A DNA stretch of 39,285 bases from Candidatus Dojkabacteria bacterium (GTDB taxonomy: Bacteria > Patescibacteriota > Dojkabacteria > B142 > WJKM01): assembly GCA_020429465.1 (NCBI GenBank), contig JAGQLH010000001.1, forward strand, positions 1-39,285, given 5' to 3'. Under the pieces are notes generated by a model. That model did no database searches and had not been told where the DNA came from. It saw only the letters and a list, made by a program, of their open reading frames with translations. Of the stretch, positions 31,416 through 39,009 are shown in pieces (within the stretch, counting starts at the first letter, position 1; the number at the start of each line of letters is the position of its first letter). Made by a program: the position numbers and the translations under genes.

Positions 31416-32942
31416 TTAGCATGTTGGGGCTTGATATTTTTCAACAAATCGAGCGAAATCCAAGATATTAATTAATTTATCTTGATTATGATCCTTTCTT
31501 CCACATACCGGTTCTACAATGTCTTGGCAACGGTATTCTGATAATGAATCTGGACCATTGAAAATTAGGTAAAGATCTCTAAATCCAACGAAATCAAATA
31601 TGTCTACCTTTCCGTCATTTGATGTATCCATAGATCCGCATGCAACTGGTATAGTATTCCCACTTGTTACTGTGGCTGACGGAGTTGGGGTACTTGACCC
31701 TGTAGGACTAGACGATGGTGTAGGTGTAGATGAAATACCTCCAGTACCTCCAGTTGGAGTGCTTGTTGGGGTAGCAGTGTTTGTTGGGGTTGGAGTACCC
31801 GTCGGAGTATTGGTGTTCGTTGGGGTTGGAGTACTTGTCGGAGTGTTGGTATTGGTTGGCGACGGTGTACTTGTCGGGGTAGTCGTTATTGTTGGAGTTG
31901 GAGTACTTGTTGATGTTGGTGTAGGAGTCTGTGTTGTTGTGATAGTTGGTGTTGGGTTTCCAGAAGCTTCAGCAAAACACGCATGGTGATATTCTGCATG
32001 ATATTTTGCGAATGATTTTCCAGACGGGTGTTCTTTATTTAATTGCAATTCAAAATTGTGTCCAGTACCATCAATGATTTGGTACCCTGTTGGAGTGTCT
32101 GTGTGGAATGCATATAAATCATTACTTGCAGAGGCATTATATGAATTTATAGTATTTGGTAGTGTTGTGTCTACAAATGTTTTTATTCCGCCTAAATCAT
32201 TTGTTCCACCATGTGTAAACCTGAATTTCATATCATAGCTTACAATATCTGATGCATTAGATGTTAGTGCCTGAGTTACATGTGAATATGGTCCAGGAGA
32301 ATACCCAATAAACGTACAGAATAATTGTGGATATTTAAATCCGAAATATGCAGCACCTCCACCTCCCATTGAGAATCCTTCAACTGATCTTCCTGATCGA
32401 TTTGCAATTGTATTGTAGTTTGCATCTATAAAAGGAATAAGTTCGGTAATTATGAAGGTTTCTGGTTTATCATCTCCAGAATCTTTGTATGCTGATCCTC
32501 TTTTTCCATTTGGAAATACAACAATTGCCGGTGGTACTTCTCCATTTTGGATAAGTTTAACTATATTCTCTGAGTTTAATATACTTGAAGGGTTCGATTG
32601 GTCAAAAGATGTATATCCAAAGTAGTTGTACTCATTCCCAGCTGCTCCATGTAGGAAATAAATAACAGGATATCGTTGACTAGTATTGCTTGCATTGTAA
32701 CCTGGGGGCGTATATACATTTACTCCTACATCAATCCCCATTGCATTACTGGGTACATCAAGATGTTCTACCCCAATTGGTGTTACTTTATTACCACCAA
32801 GATTCCACTCACTTTGATTTGCTGCGGTGAATATGTACTGGGTATCTGATTCATCTTGTCGTAGATGAAGAAATGCGACAAGTGAAAACACTGCGATAGC
32901 TACGAGCGAGAATATAAATTTATCTGGCTGGAATTCCTCCAT
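31416..32942 (-). CDS. Surface esterase (alpha/beta hydrolase, esterase D/feruloyl-esterase-like) with Thr/Pro linker and dockerin-like domain
   Basis: 508 residues. An uncleaved or signal helix at about 8-26 is followed by an esterase domain (about 50-325). YPVIYFLHGAAGNEYNY leads to the oxyanion site, GFSMGGGG holds the nucleophile Ser191, and Asp249 and His295 (GTGHNF) complete a plausible triad. Then come about 100 residues of Thr/Pro/Ser repeats (329-435), a flexible and possibly glycosylated linker. The C-terminal 70 residues hold two dockerin type I-like calcium repeats, DTSNDGKVDIFDFVGFRDLY and DHNQDKLINILDFARFVEKY, plus four cysteines. No cohesin is seen in the window. Substrate unknown; an acylated polysaccharide is a reasonable guess. 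Confidence 0.85.
   Translation of the reverse strand: MEEFQPDKFIFSLVAIAVFSLVAFLHLRQDESDTQYIFTAANQSEWNLGGNKVTPIGVEHLDVPSNAMGIDVGVNVYTPPGYNASNTSQRYPVIYFLHGAAGNEYNYFGYTSFDQSNPSSILNSENIVKLIQNGEVPPAIVVFPNGKRGSAYKDSGDDKPETFIITELIPFIDANYNTIANRSGRSVEGFSMGGGGAAYFGFKYPQLFCTFIGYSPGPYSHVTQALTSNASDIVSYDMKFRFTHGGTNDLGGIKTFVDTTLPNTINSYNASASNDLYAFHTDTPTGYQIIDGTGHNFELQLNKEHPSGKSFAKYHAEYHHACFAEASGNPTPTITTTQTPTPTSTSTPTPTITTTPTSTPSPTNTNTPTSTPTPTNTNTPTGTPTPTNTATPTSTPTGGTGGISSTPTPSSSPTGSSTPTPSATVTSGNTIPVACGSMDTSNDGKVDIFDFVGFRDLYLIFNGPDSLSEYRCQDIVEPVCGRKDHNQDKLINILDFARFVEKYQAPTC
31640..31958 (-). repeat. Coding tandem repeats of the Thr/Pro linker
   Basis: Imperfect repeats encoding units such as TPTPTNTNTPTSTPTPTNT within the esterase gene. 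On the plus strand they appear as runs of GTTGGAGTACTTGTCGG and variants. They belong to the protein and are not a CRISPR or mobile element. Confidence 0.8.
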
Positions 32943-33092
32943 TTTGTTTAGAAAATACTATAGTTGTTTTGCCTATTCTATTGTTCCATTTTGTGAAGAA
33001 GTCTGCAAGTGGACCTTTGGGTACCTAATTGAAGAAAAAGAAGCCAAAAATGTCCTGGCACTATATGAAATCCAAGAAGAAGCTAAAATATA
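32943..33092. other. Intergenic region with a possible gene remnant
   Basis: On the plus strand one frame reads YLIEEKEAKNVLALYEIQEE followed by AKIYYF, running into the tgt end. Its composition looks coding, but it has no start, no recognised family and a neighbouring frame with stops. It may be a short remnant. Confidence 0.2.
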
Positions 33093-34205
33093 TTACTTTT
33101 GTAATTGTTTAATCATATTTTGATAGAACATCAGATTATGGATGCTTGCTATTCTCCATCCGGCTGGATCTTTAGTTCTGATTAAGTGGCGAAGATATGC
33201 CCGTGAAATATTCTTGGTAATGTCGCAGGGTGTTAGTGGATCAATAGGTTGTTCGTCAAACTCGTATCGTTTTGAACGAATGTGAACAACGTCATAATGT
33301 TCATAGCTTTTATCTCCATATCCTTTTGACACATAAAGGTATCCATGTCGAGCATTTCGCGTGGGGAGAACAGTATCGAATATGTCCCACCCAACTTGTG
33401 ATGAATAAATAATGTCATCAGGTGATCCGATCCCCATAGCATATTTAACTGAATCCTGAGGAAGTAAATTGGCTACGAATTCCAATAATTCACGGTTAAA
33501 TCCCTTTGGTGCATTTTGATACCAATTCTTTTCTTTATGAATAGGAGGTCCACCGAAATTATAGAGATCAAATCCAATTTCCTGCAATTCCTCTGCGCTC
33601 TGTTTACGAAGATCGAAATTATTACCTCCTTGGATAACAGCTCCAATGAGTGGACGCTTAATTTTCGGATCGGAGAAATCTTTTTCAGTTAATTGGTGGA
33701 GCTCTAAGAATTTGTCTTTTGATCGTTTTGCCCACTCTGTATTTCGTTTTATTGCTTCTTTCATATCTGCAGTTGACGCATCATTTCGTAATGGCACATC
33801 CAAAACAGTAACGATATCAGCACCGAGATGGAATTGAATAATTTGTGAAATCTCAGGGGTAAGTAATTGGTATTTCCCAGACGTATAGTCTACAAAAGAA
33901 CAACCAGCATCAGTAATTGCATTTCTTTTGTTCGGGTTTCTATATATTAATGAAAATACTTGATATCCACCACTATCGGTAAGTATTGGTTTATTCCAAT
34001 TGAAAAATTTATGAAGCCCTCCAAATTCTTTTATGTACCTATGATCAAGTTTTTGTTCAAGATGAAGGGTAGTTGTAACAAGGGATTCTGTTCCTGTTGC
34101 TTCTACATCTTCAAAGCTTAATGATTTAATCGCCCCATAGGTCGCATCTGGTAGGAATGCAGGTGTTTGAATTGTTCCGTGTAGTGTATCGATTATTTTC
34201 TTCAT
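33093..34205 (-). CDS. tgt: tRNA-guanine transglycosylase (queuine tRNA-ribosyltransferase), zinc site altered
   Basis: Tgt (370 residues) exchanges guanine 34 for a queuosine precursor in tRNAs with GUN anticodons, tRNA-Asn(GUU) included. TDSGGYQVFSL holds Asp77 (general acid/base), GAVIQGG the substrate loop, and DIFDTVLPTRNARHG the nucleophile Asp277. The zinc site, normally C-x-C-x2-C plus a distant His, reads TPCDIT: Thr325, Cys327 and Thr330, with His340 kept. Two of three cysteines are thus missing. An insertion lies at about 88-112. No other queuosine gene is in the window, so the base may be salvaged. Confidence 0.9.
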   Translation of the reverse strand: MKKIIDTLHGTIQTPAFLPDATYGAIKSLSFEDVEATGTESLVTTTLHLEQKLDHRYIKEFGGLHKFFNWNKPILTDSGGYQVFSLIYRNPNKRNAITDAGCSFVDYTSGKYQLLTPEISQIIQFHLGADIVTVLDVPLRNDASTADMKEAIKRNTEWAKRSKDKFLELHQLTEKDFSDPKIKRPLIGAVIQGGNNFDLRKQSAEELQEIGFDLYNFGGPPIHKEKNWYQNAPKGFNRELLEFVANLLPQDSVKYAMGIGSPDDIIYSSQVGWDIFDTVLPTRNARHGYLYVSKGYGDKSYEHYDVVHIRSKRYEFDEQPIDPLTPCDITKNISRAYLRHLIRTKDPAGWRIASIHNLMFYQNMIKQLQK

Positions 34206-34230
34206 TTTTGAAATGCTTTATCTGACCTAC

Positions 34231-34236
34231 ATTATA
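34231..34236 (-). promoter_or_regulatory. -10 box of tgt
   Basis: Minus-strand TATAAT, 25 bases before the tgt ATG and just after the stop of the upstream gene. The -35 region is weak. Confidence 0.45.
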
Positions 34237-34256
34237 TCGTAAATGAGTGATTCATA

Positions 34257-35219
34257 TTATGAGGATTGCAGGGGATCTTGGAATGTGAGAATTTCTTTAT
34301 AAGCGTGTCTAATACTTGTAAGTATTTTTATTGTTTCTACTAATGCAGATTTACTTTTTTGAGGATTACGGTTATATTCTTCAAAGAAAGCAAATGATAA
34401 TTTCTCTAAATAGAATAATTTGAATAAAAATGTACTCTTTTTCCAAAGGGAATAGGGTAACTTTTTAATCTGATGTATTATCTTTCGATTTTGTTTGTTA
34501 AGTAGTAGTTGGAACTCACTATTTGATAGAGAATTGGCAAGTGTTGTAATCTCCTCTTTGCTATCCTTTTTACAATCAACTAAGTCATCGAGTAATTGAA
34601 ACCAGTAACCTACTGCATAGAGAAAATTTATTTCTTCTGTAGAAAGAGTATTTTTAACACAGTATGCAAATAATATTGCCGTATACCCACCTTTGTTTGC
34701 TGTTATTTCTTGTAAGTCTTCTAAGTTAGGAGTATCTATAATTTGCCTTCGACTTTCGATTTGGGCATTATGTACATTTTGAAGTGTAGGTATGAATAAA
34801 TTCTCATGGATAAGGTCACTTTGATAGATCATATTTAGTAGTTGGGTTTGTAGTAATTCGTTATAATTTTTTGGACTAATTGAATCATATTCTATAAAAA
34901 GTTTTTCCAAGCGATTAAGAGCAATTTCAGTGTTATCGATAAGACTGTCATTTACTGGCATAACAGCACAAACTAGAGTTAATAGTCTTAAATGCTGCCC
35001 TGTTAAATTCTTTCCAGCTAATGTTGCATAGGGATATGCAAAAAGTTCAGGGACAATTATGGTGCAAACCAAAATTTTTATGTTCAAATTTGAAGAAGAT
35101 TGCTCTAGGATGTTTCTTAGTAGATATTTTGCATATATGTAGTGCAATAGACCTCTTATAAAGAGCTCAGCTGTAAAGAAGATTATTTTCAGATGCAAAT
35201 TAAGTGATTTCATTTTCAT
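34257..35219 (-). CDS. Class I isoprenoid-synthase-like protein
   Basis: 320 residues, mostly helical. Two acidic motifs resemble those that hold the diphosphate in class I terpenoid synthases: VMPVNDSLIDNTE (Asn90, Asp91, Asp95, Glu98) and GYWFQLLDDLVDCKKD (Asp211, Asp212, Asp215, Asp219). The second is preceded by ANKGGYTAILFAY, as in prenyltransferases and squalene/phytoene synthase relatives. It is too divergent to say whether it makes, cyclises or simply binds an isoprenoid. It lies 44 bases after the sugar-transferase gene on the same strand, which would fit a polyprenyl-linked envelope role. Confidence in the fold is moderate and in the reaction low. Confidence 0.5.
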   Translation of the reverse strand: MKMKSLNLHLKIIFFTAELFIRGLLHYIYAKYLLRNILEQSSSNLNIKILVCTIIVPELFAYPYATLAGKNLTGQHLRLLTLVCAVMPVNDSLIDNTEIALNRLEKLFIEYDSISPKNYNELLQTQLLNMIYQSDLIHENLFIPTLQNVHNAQIESRRQIIDTPNLEDLQEITANKGGYTAILFAYCVKNTLSTEEINFLYAVGYWFQLLDDLVDCKKDSKEEITTLANSLSNSEFQLLLNKQNRKIIHQIKKLPYSLWKKSTFLFKLFYLEKLSFAFFEEYNRNPQKSKSALVETIKILTSIRHAYKEILTFQDPLQSS

Positions 35220-35263
35220 AGGGTATTTAACTCATTTGATATTTATCTATCACAGGAAGATTA

Positions 35264-35983
35264 TTACCATGCTCCTGTTCCTCGGATTACTGCAGGAATA
35301 GTTTTAAGTAGTACTCCAAAATATTCACGTAATGTAGGAGGGTTTGGATGTTGTATATCAACCATTGCATGTTCATCCACAGTGCCATTTTTTCTCCCAA
35401 CCATTGGATCGATCTGTTGGTGACCAGTTAAACCAGGTCGTCGGCCAAACCGTAAGGATGCGATATTGTCACGTAAGAAAGAATCAGTTATAAAATTCAT
35501 TTCGTCAGGATCTTCAGTACGTGGTCCAACAAGTGACATTTCACCTTTGATTACATTCCAAAGTTGCGGTAATTCATCTAATGAGTACCTTCTTAAAAAT
35601 CCACCAATTCTTGTTACGCGATCTTGATTTTTATCTGGAGGTTGCGAAAAAAGATCTAATGCAGAGTGTCCTTCTTTTGGACGCATTGATCTAAACTTAT
35701 ACATTGTAAAAATCCTACTTCCCTTTGTTCGAGAAGGCTTTGTGTGTAATATCGGAGCATCTTCCTGTTGCGTTAATTTCGATTCAATTGCTATCCCTGT
35801 TGCTATGGCGGCCATAAGAGGAGATAGAAGAAATAGTGCGCTACTCGCAATAGTTATGTCGCAAACTCTTATATATAACTCTCTTCTTCGTTTTTGTTCA
35901 GGTGTGAGAAATTCTGGGCCTGTATTTATATACGGAGTGATGTCGGGTTTTTGAATATGGGCAGTACATTCATTTGAAGACAT
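35264..35983 (-). CDS. Sugar transferase (undecaprenyl-phosphate sugar-phosphate transferase family)
   Basis: 239 residues. These enzymes move a sugar-1-phosphate from a nucleotide sugar to undecaprenyl phosphate, the first step in building surface glycans. One membrane helix lies at about 44-66 (ITIASSALFLLSPLMAAIAT). The catalytic domain has MYKFRSM, RYSLDELPQLWNVIKGEMSL, VGPRTEDP and RPGLTG, all signatures of PF02397. The proline after VGPR is Thr here. The short N-terminus marks it as a PglC/WcaJ-core type without extra helices. It lies 27 bases after rsmA on the same strand. Confidence 0.9.
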   Translation of the reverse strand: MSSNECTAHIQKPDITPYINTGPEFLTPEQKRRRELYIRVCDITIASSALFLLSPLMAAIATGIAIESKLTQQEDAPILHTKPSRTKGSRIFTMYKFRSMRPKEGHSALDLFSQPPDKNQDRVTRIGGFLRRYSLDELPQLWNVIKGEMSLVGPRTEDPDEMNFITDSFLRDNIASLRFGRRPGLTGHQQIDPMVGRKNGTVDEHAMVDIQHPNPPTLREYFGVLLKTIPAVIRGTGAW

Positions 35984-36010
35984 ATGAAATGTATGATAGA
36001 AGTTTCTATG

Positions 36011-36787
36011 CTATGAAAAAATGGTATAAAGCTTTTTCCAGTCTTCAAAAGTAAGTTCAGCTGCACGAATTTTATTATTCAAACCTAGTTCTTTCATCGC
36101 ATCCTCCCAATTAATATCTTTGTATATGGAGGATAAAGTATTGAGTAATTTTTTTCTGGGAGTTCTGAAACCATTTTTTAGAAATTTGGTAAAACGTTCC
36201 GGGTCATCAACTAATGGTCTTTTTCGTGGGGTTATCTCTAGTACACCACCATGTACTTTGGGTTGAGGATGGAATAAATGTTTATCTATTTTTGCTTTTA
36301 ATTCTACATCGGCAAATACGTGGGCATAATTAGAAAGAAATGTTGCTTTTGGTGCCTCGGCTGCATAATCTTCTGCTACTTCATATTGTGTTATGAATAC
36401 CATCTTCGAAGGTCGAATATCAGACTCAAGAAATTTTGAAATTATTGGTTTTGAAATATTGTATGGTAAGGCACCAAACACTTTGTATGAATGATCTTTG
36501 TATTCGGTCAGTTCATACTCAAGGATATCCATGTTATGAATTGTTAGATTGTCATATGCTTCATACTTAAAAGCAAGGTAATCTGCCAATTCGATATCAA
36601 CTTCTACAAGGTCAAGATGTTCGACTTGATCGATAATAACGTCAGTAAACCTACCATCCCCTGGCCCAATCTCAAGTACTTTATCGTGTACGTTTAATTG
36701 TAGAAGATCCAGTGTTGTGAAAATGACATTAAAATCAAGTATGAAGTTTTGTCCAAATTTCTTTTTAAAATTATGATCATCTTTCAT
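36011..36787 (-). CDS. rsmA: 16S rRNA dimethyladenosine transferase RsmA/KsgA, altered catalytic motif
   Basis: RsmA (258 residues) dimethylates A1518 and A1519 near the 3' end of 16S rRNA. KKKFGQNFILDFNVI is the N-terminal signature, VLEIGPGDGRFT (37-48) binds SAM, and VEVD holds the acidic ribose contact. Motif IV, usually NLPYNIS, reads ALPYNIS: Ala106 stands where Asn positions the target adenine (codon GCC). The C-terminal domain (FRTPRKKLLNTLSSI, IRAAELTFEDWKKLY) is intact. It begins 6 bases after gatD. Whether it still methylates is open. Confidence 0.92.
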   Translation of the reverse strand: MKDDHNFKKKFGQNFILDFNVIFTTLDLLQLNVHDKVLEIGPGDGRFTDVIIDQVEHLDLVEVDIELADYLAFKYEAYDNLTIHNMDILEYELTEYKDHSYKVFGALPYNISKPIISKFLESDIRPSKMVFITQYEVAEDYAAEAPKATFLSNYAHVFADVELKAKIDKHLFHPQPKVHGGVLEITPRKRPLVDDPERFTKFLKNGFRTPRKKLLNTLSSIYKDINWEDAMKELGLNNKIRAAELTFEDWKKLYTIFS

Positions 36788-36793
36788 GTGTGT

Positions 36794-37591
36794 CTATGCT
36801 GCGTAATTATCTACAATATATGAGTGGGCTTCAAATTCAATTGAATCATCTAAAGATGGCAATTTTATACTCCTATCGTTATACTTCCTAATAAGTGCAA
36901 GCCAAATCAAATAATCTGCCATGTGTGGATTTTTAGGCAAAAAAGAGCCGTGCATGTAACTGCCAAAAACATTTTTATATCGTGCGCCTTCTGTTTTTCC
37001 ATTGTGAGTATTCCCAAAACCAGAAAGTGTCTGAGCAAGCGGCTTAACTTGTTCATCATTGAGTGTAGTTTGTCCGGAATGATTCTCAAATCCTACAAGA
37101 GTTCTTGGCAAATCTCTATCCTGATCGTACATTCTACTCATTTCGAAGTATGTTTGTTCATTGATTTCACCAATAAGATTACCTATACACCTTTCTTTTA
37201 CTTCTTTTCCTGGAGCTTTTGTATCTATATTGATAATTCCTAAACCTCGTGTACTTTTTCCGTCACCCATAATAAAAGAATGTCCCATCAGTTGGTACCC
37301 TCCACATACTCCTAAGAATACTACACCGTTCTCAGTATCTTCTTTGATAGCTTTATATTTTAGATCATGGAAATCTTCAACTACTTTAAGTTGATCATTA
37401 TCTTGACCTCCCCCCATAAAATATATGTCAGTCTTATCTTTATTAGCTTTATCTCCAATTTCGAGGTTTTTCACTGAGCATCCAATATCTAACCACTCAC
37501 ACCTACGTTTAAGCGCAATGAGATTGCCTGTATCACCATAGAGATTAAGGTTTTCTGGGTAAAGATGTGTAATTGCTAATTCATATTGCAT
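36794..37591 (-). CDS. gatD: Lipid II isoglutaminyl synthase, glutaminase subunit GatD
   Basis: GatD (265 residues) frees ammonia from glutamine for MurT, which amidates the D-Glu of lipid II. It is a CobB/CobQ-type class I amidotransferase: LAITHLYPENLNLYGDTGNL at the N-terminus, GGGQDNDQ, nucleophile Cys96 in FLGVCGGYQLMG, and the His in FGSYMHGSFLPKNP. It is 29 bases downstream of murT, the usual partner. Amidated D-isoGln is important for cross-linking in many Gram-positives, so the organism appears to make modified peptidoglycan. Confidence 0.92.
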   Translation of the reverse strand: MQYELAITHLYPENLNLYGDTGNLIALKRRCEWLDIGCSVKNLEIGDKANKDKTDIYFMGGGQDNDQLKVVEDFHDLKYKAIKEDTENGVVFLGVCGGYQLMGHSFIMGDGKSTRGLGIINIDTKAPGKEVKERCIGNLIGEINEQTYFEMSRMYDQDRDLPRTLVGFENHSGQTTLNDEQVKPLAQTLSGFGNTHNGKTEGARYKNVFGSYMHGSFLPKNPHMADYLIWLALIRKYNDRSIKLPSLDDSIEFEAHSYIVDNYAA

Positions 37592-37620
37592 AACAAAGTG
37601 AGTCCATAGTGTAGATAAAT

Positions 37621-38931
37621 TTATTCTTCTAACTGTCTTCCCATCAATTTTCTAATTTCAAGCATAGCTGTATAGGTAGGTAATACAAAGATTGTATCAC
37701 CGTGTTTTGCTGTTTCAAACGTATGTTGTAATGCCCAATCTAGTGATTCATCTGTATGTATTTCAGGCAGTATGTTGAATGCATATTTTAACCGTAAATG
37801 CATATCCTTTGCTCTGGTTCCACTACAAGTAATTGAAGAAATGCTACTTTCGTTAAGGATCTCTAATTTGCTATCCCAGAGCCATGAAACATCTGTGCCA
37901 TCTGCAGTATTGTCATTTATTGCAATAAGAATTTTTAAGTTGGGAATTGCTTGGATGAGTTGCGTATTTAGATTAAATCCTGCAGGATTTTTAACTAAAA
38001 GAAGTCTGTAGTGTACCGCTTTTGTTCCTTCTTTTTTCATAATTACTTCTCCTCTTCCAAAGGCAGGTTCAAAGTTTTGTAATCCAGCCTTTATGGTTTC
38101 TGGTTTTATTTTTATGAGTGATGCTATTGTTATGGCAACCAGTGCATTATATACATGGAAAAATCCAGGAGATGCTATTCTAATATCTTCTATAGTTATA
38201 GGATTATCTCCAACTTTACCTTCTACAGAAAATTCTGAAGTAAGATCTTCATGAATTTGGATAGATTTAGCTTTAACTGATTGTTTGTGGGGTTTAGTTT
38301 TTTTGCTTTGTATTCCCTCATAGGGGAAATGAGTAAGTAACTCTTCAGGTAAAGAGACATAAACTACTTCATTTGGAAGTCCCTGTGCAAGTTTAGAAAC
38401 ACGTGGATCATCTTGATTAAGGACAATTCGTGCTTGCGGTGCTTTTTCCAGAGCAGTGCGTATATACTTTTCTGTTATATCAATTTCTCCGTATGCATCT
38501 AGTTGGTCTCTGTATAAATTAGTAACAGCAATGATTTCTGGTTTTAATTGTGCAACTATTCGTGGGAGTGTTCCTTCTTCAACTTCAAATAACGCACTTT
38601 TAAATGATATTTTTCCCAAGATATTTGAGCGTTTAAGTAACTCAGACAAGATACCCCTGCTCAGATTTGCACCAGTAGCATTTGTAAGAACTACTTGATT
38701 ATCAGTTTCAATAATTGACCGAAGCATTGTTTGTGTTGTGGTTTTCCCATTAGTACCAGTTACTACTATGATGTGTGGGATTTGTTCGAGTAGGTATGAA
38801 AGCACCCATGGTGCACGTCTACCTACTATGAGTCCTGGTAATGCGGTTCCAGAACCGCGTTTTGTGACCTTCACTATCCATGTCAAAATTTTGGCAAAGA
38901 TAACAATAGGTACTATAGCTATTTGTTTCAT
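37621..38931 (-). CDS. murT: Lipid II isoglutaminyl synthase, Mur-ligase-like subunit MurT
   Basis: MurT (436 residues) is a Mur-ligase relative that amidates D-Glu of lipid II using ammonia from GatD. A weakly hydrophobic N-terminus (1-20) is followed by P-loop VTGTNGKTTTQTML (57-70), NATGANLSRGI, FEVEEGTLP, VTNLYRDQLDAYGE and the C-terminal DUF1727 part with ADGTDVSWLWD, whose Asp in Gram-positive MurT contributes to the GatD active site. The Cys4 zinc ribbon found in the middle domain of Firmicutes MurT is absent; that region has no cysteine. A TATAAT lies 28 bases upstream of the ATG, and a modest AGGA precedes it. Confidence 0.92.
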   Translation of the reverse strand: MKQIAIVPIVIFAKILTWIVKVTKRGSGTALPGLIVGRRAPWVLSYLLEQIPHIIVVTGTNGKTTTQTMLRSIIETDNQVVLTNATGANLSRGILSELLKRSNILGKISFKSALFEVEEGTLPRIVAQLKPEIIAVTNLYRDQLDAYGEIDITEKYIRTALEKAPQARIVLNQDDPRVSKLAQGLPNEVVYVSLPEELLTHFPYEGIQSKKTKPHKQSVKAKSIQIHEDLTSEFSVEGKVGDNPITIEDIRIASPGFFHVYNALVAITIASLIKIKPETIKAGLQNFEPAFGRGEVIMKKEGTKAVHYRLLLVKNPAGFNLNTQLIQAIPNLKILIAINDNTADGTDVSWLWDSKLEILNESSISSITCSGTRAKDMHLRLKYAFNILPEIHTDESLDWALQHTFETAKHGDTIFVLPTYTAMLEIRKLMGRQLEE

Positions 38932-38959
38932 GTATCAAAATCCTATCTTAAACGTCTTT

Positions 38960-38965
38960 ATTATA
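38960..38965 (-). promoter_or_regulatory. -10 box of the murT-gatD-rsmA run
   Basis: Minus-strand TATAAT with a start near 38953 and a leader of about 22 bases that contains AGGA. No good -35 box. Confidence 0.45.
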
Positions 38966-39009
38966 GCGGACTTTAGTGGTATCTGCGTATGGAAATCTCA
39001 CCAAAACTA

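Noticed and set aside
31600..31989. Plus-strand frame of Val/Gly repeats, or a CRISPR-like array
   Set aside because: It is the antisense of the Thr/Pro linker of the esterase. Repeat units are short, uneven and in coding phase, with no unique spacers.
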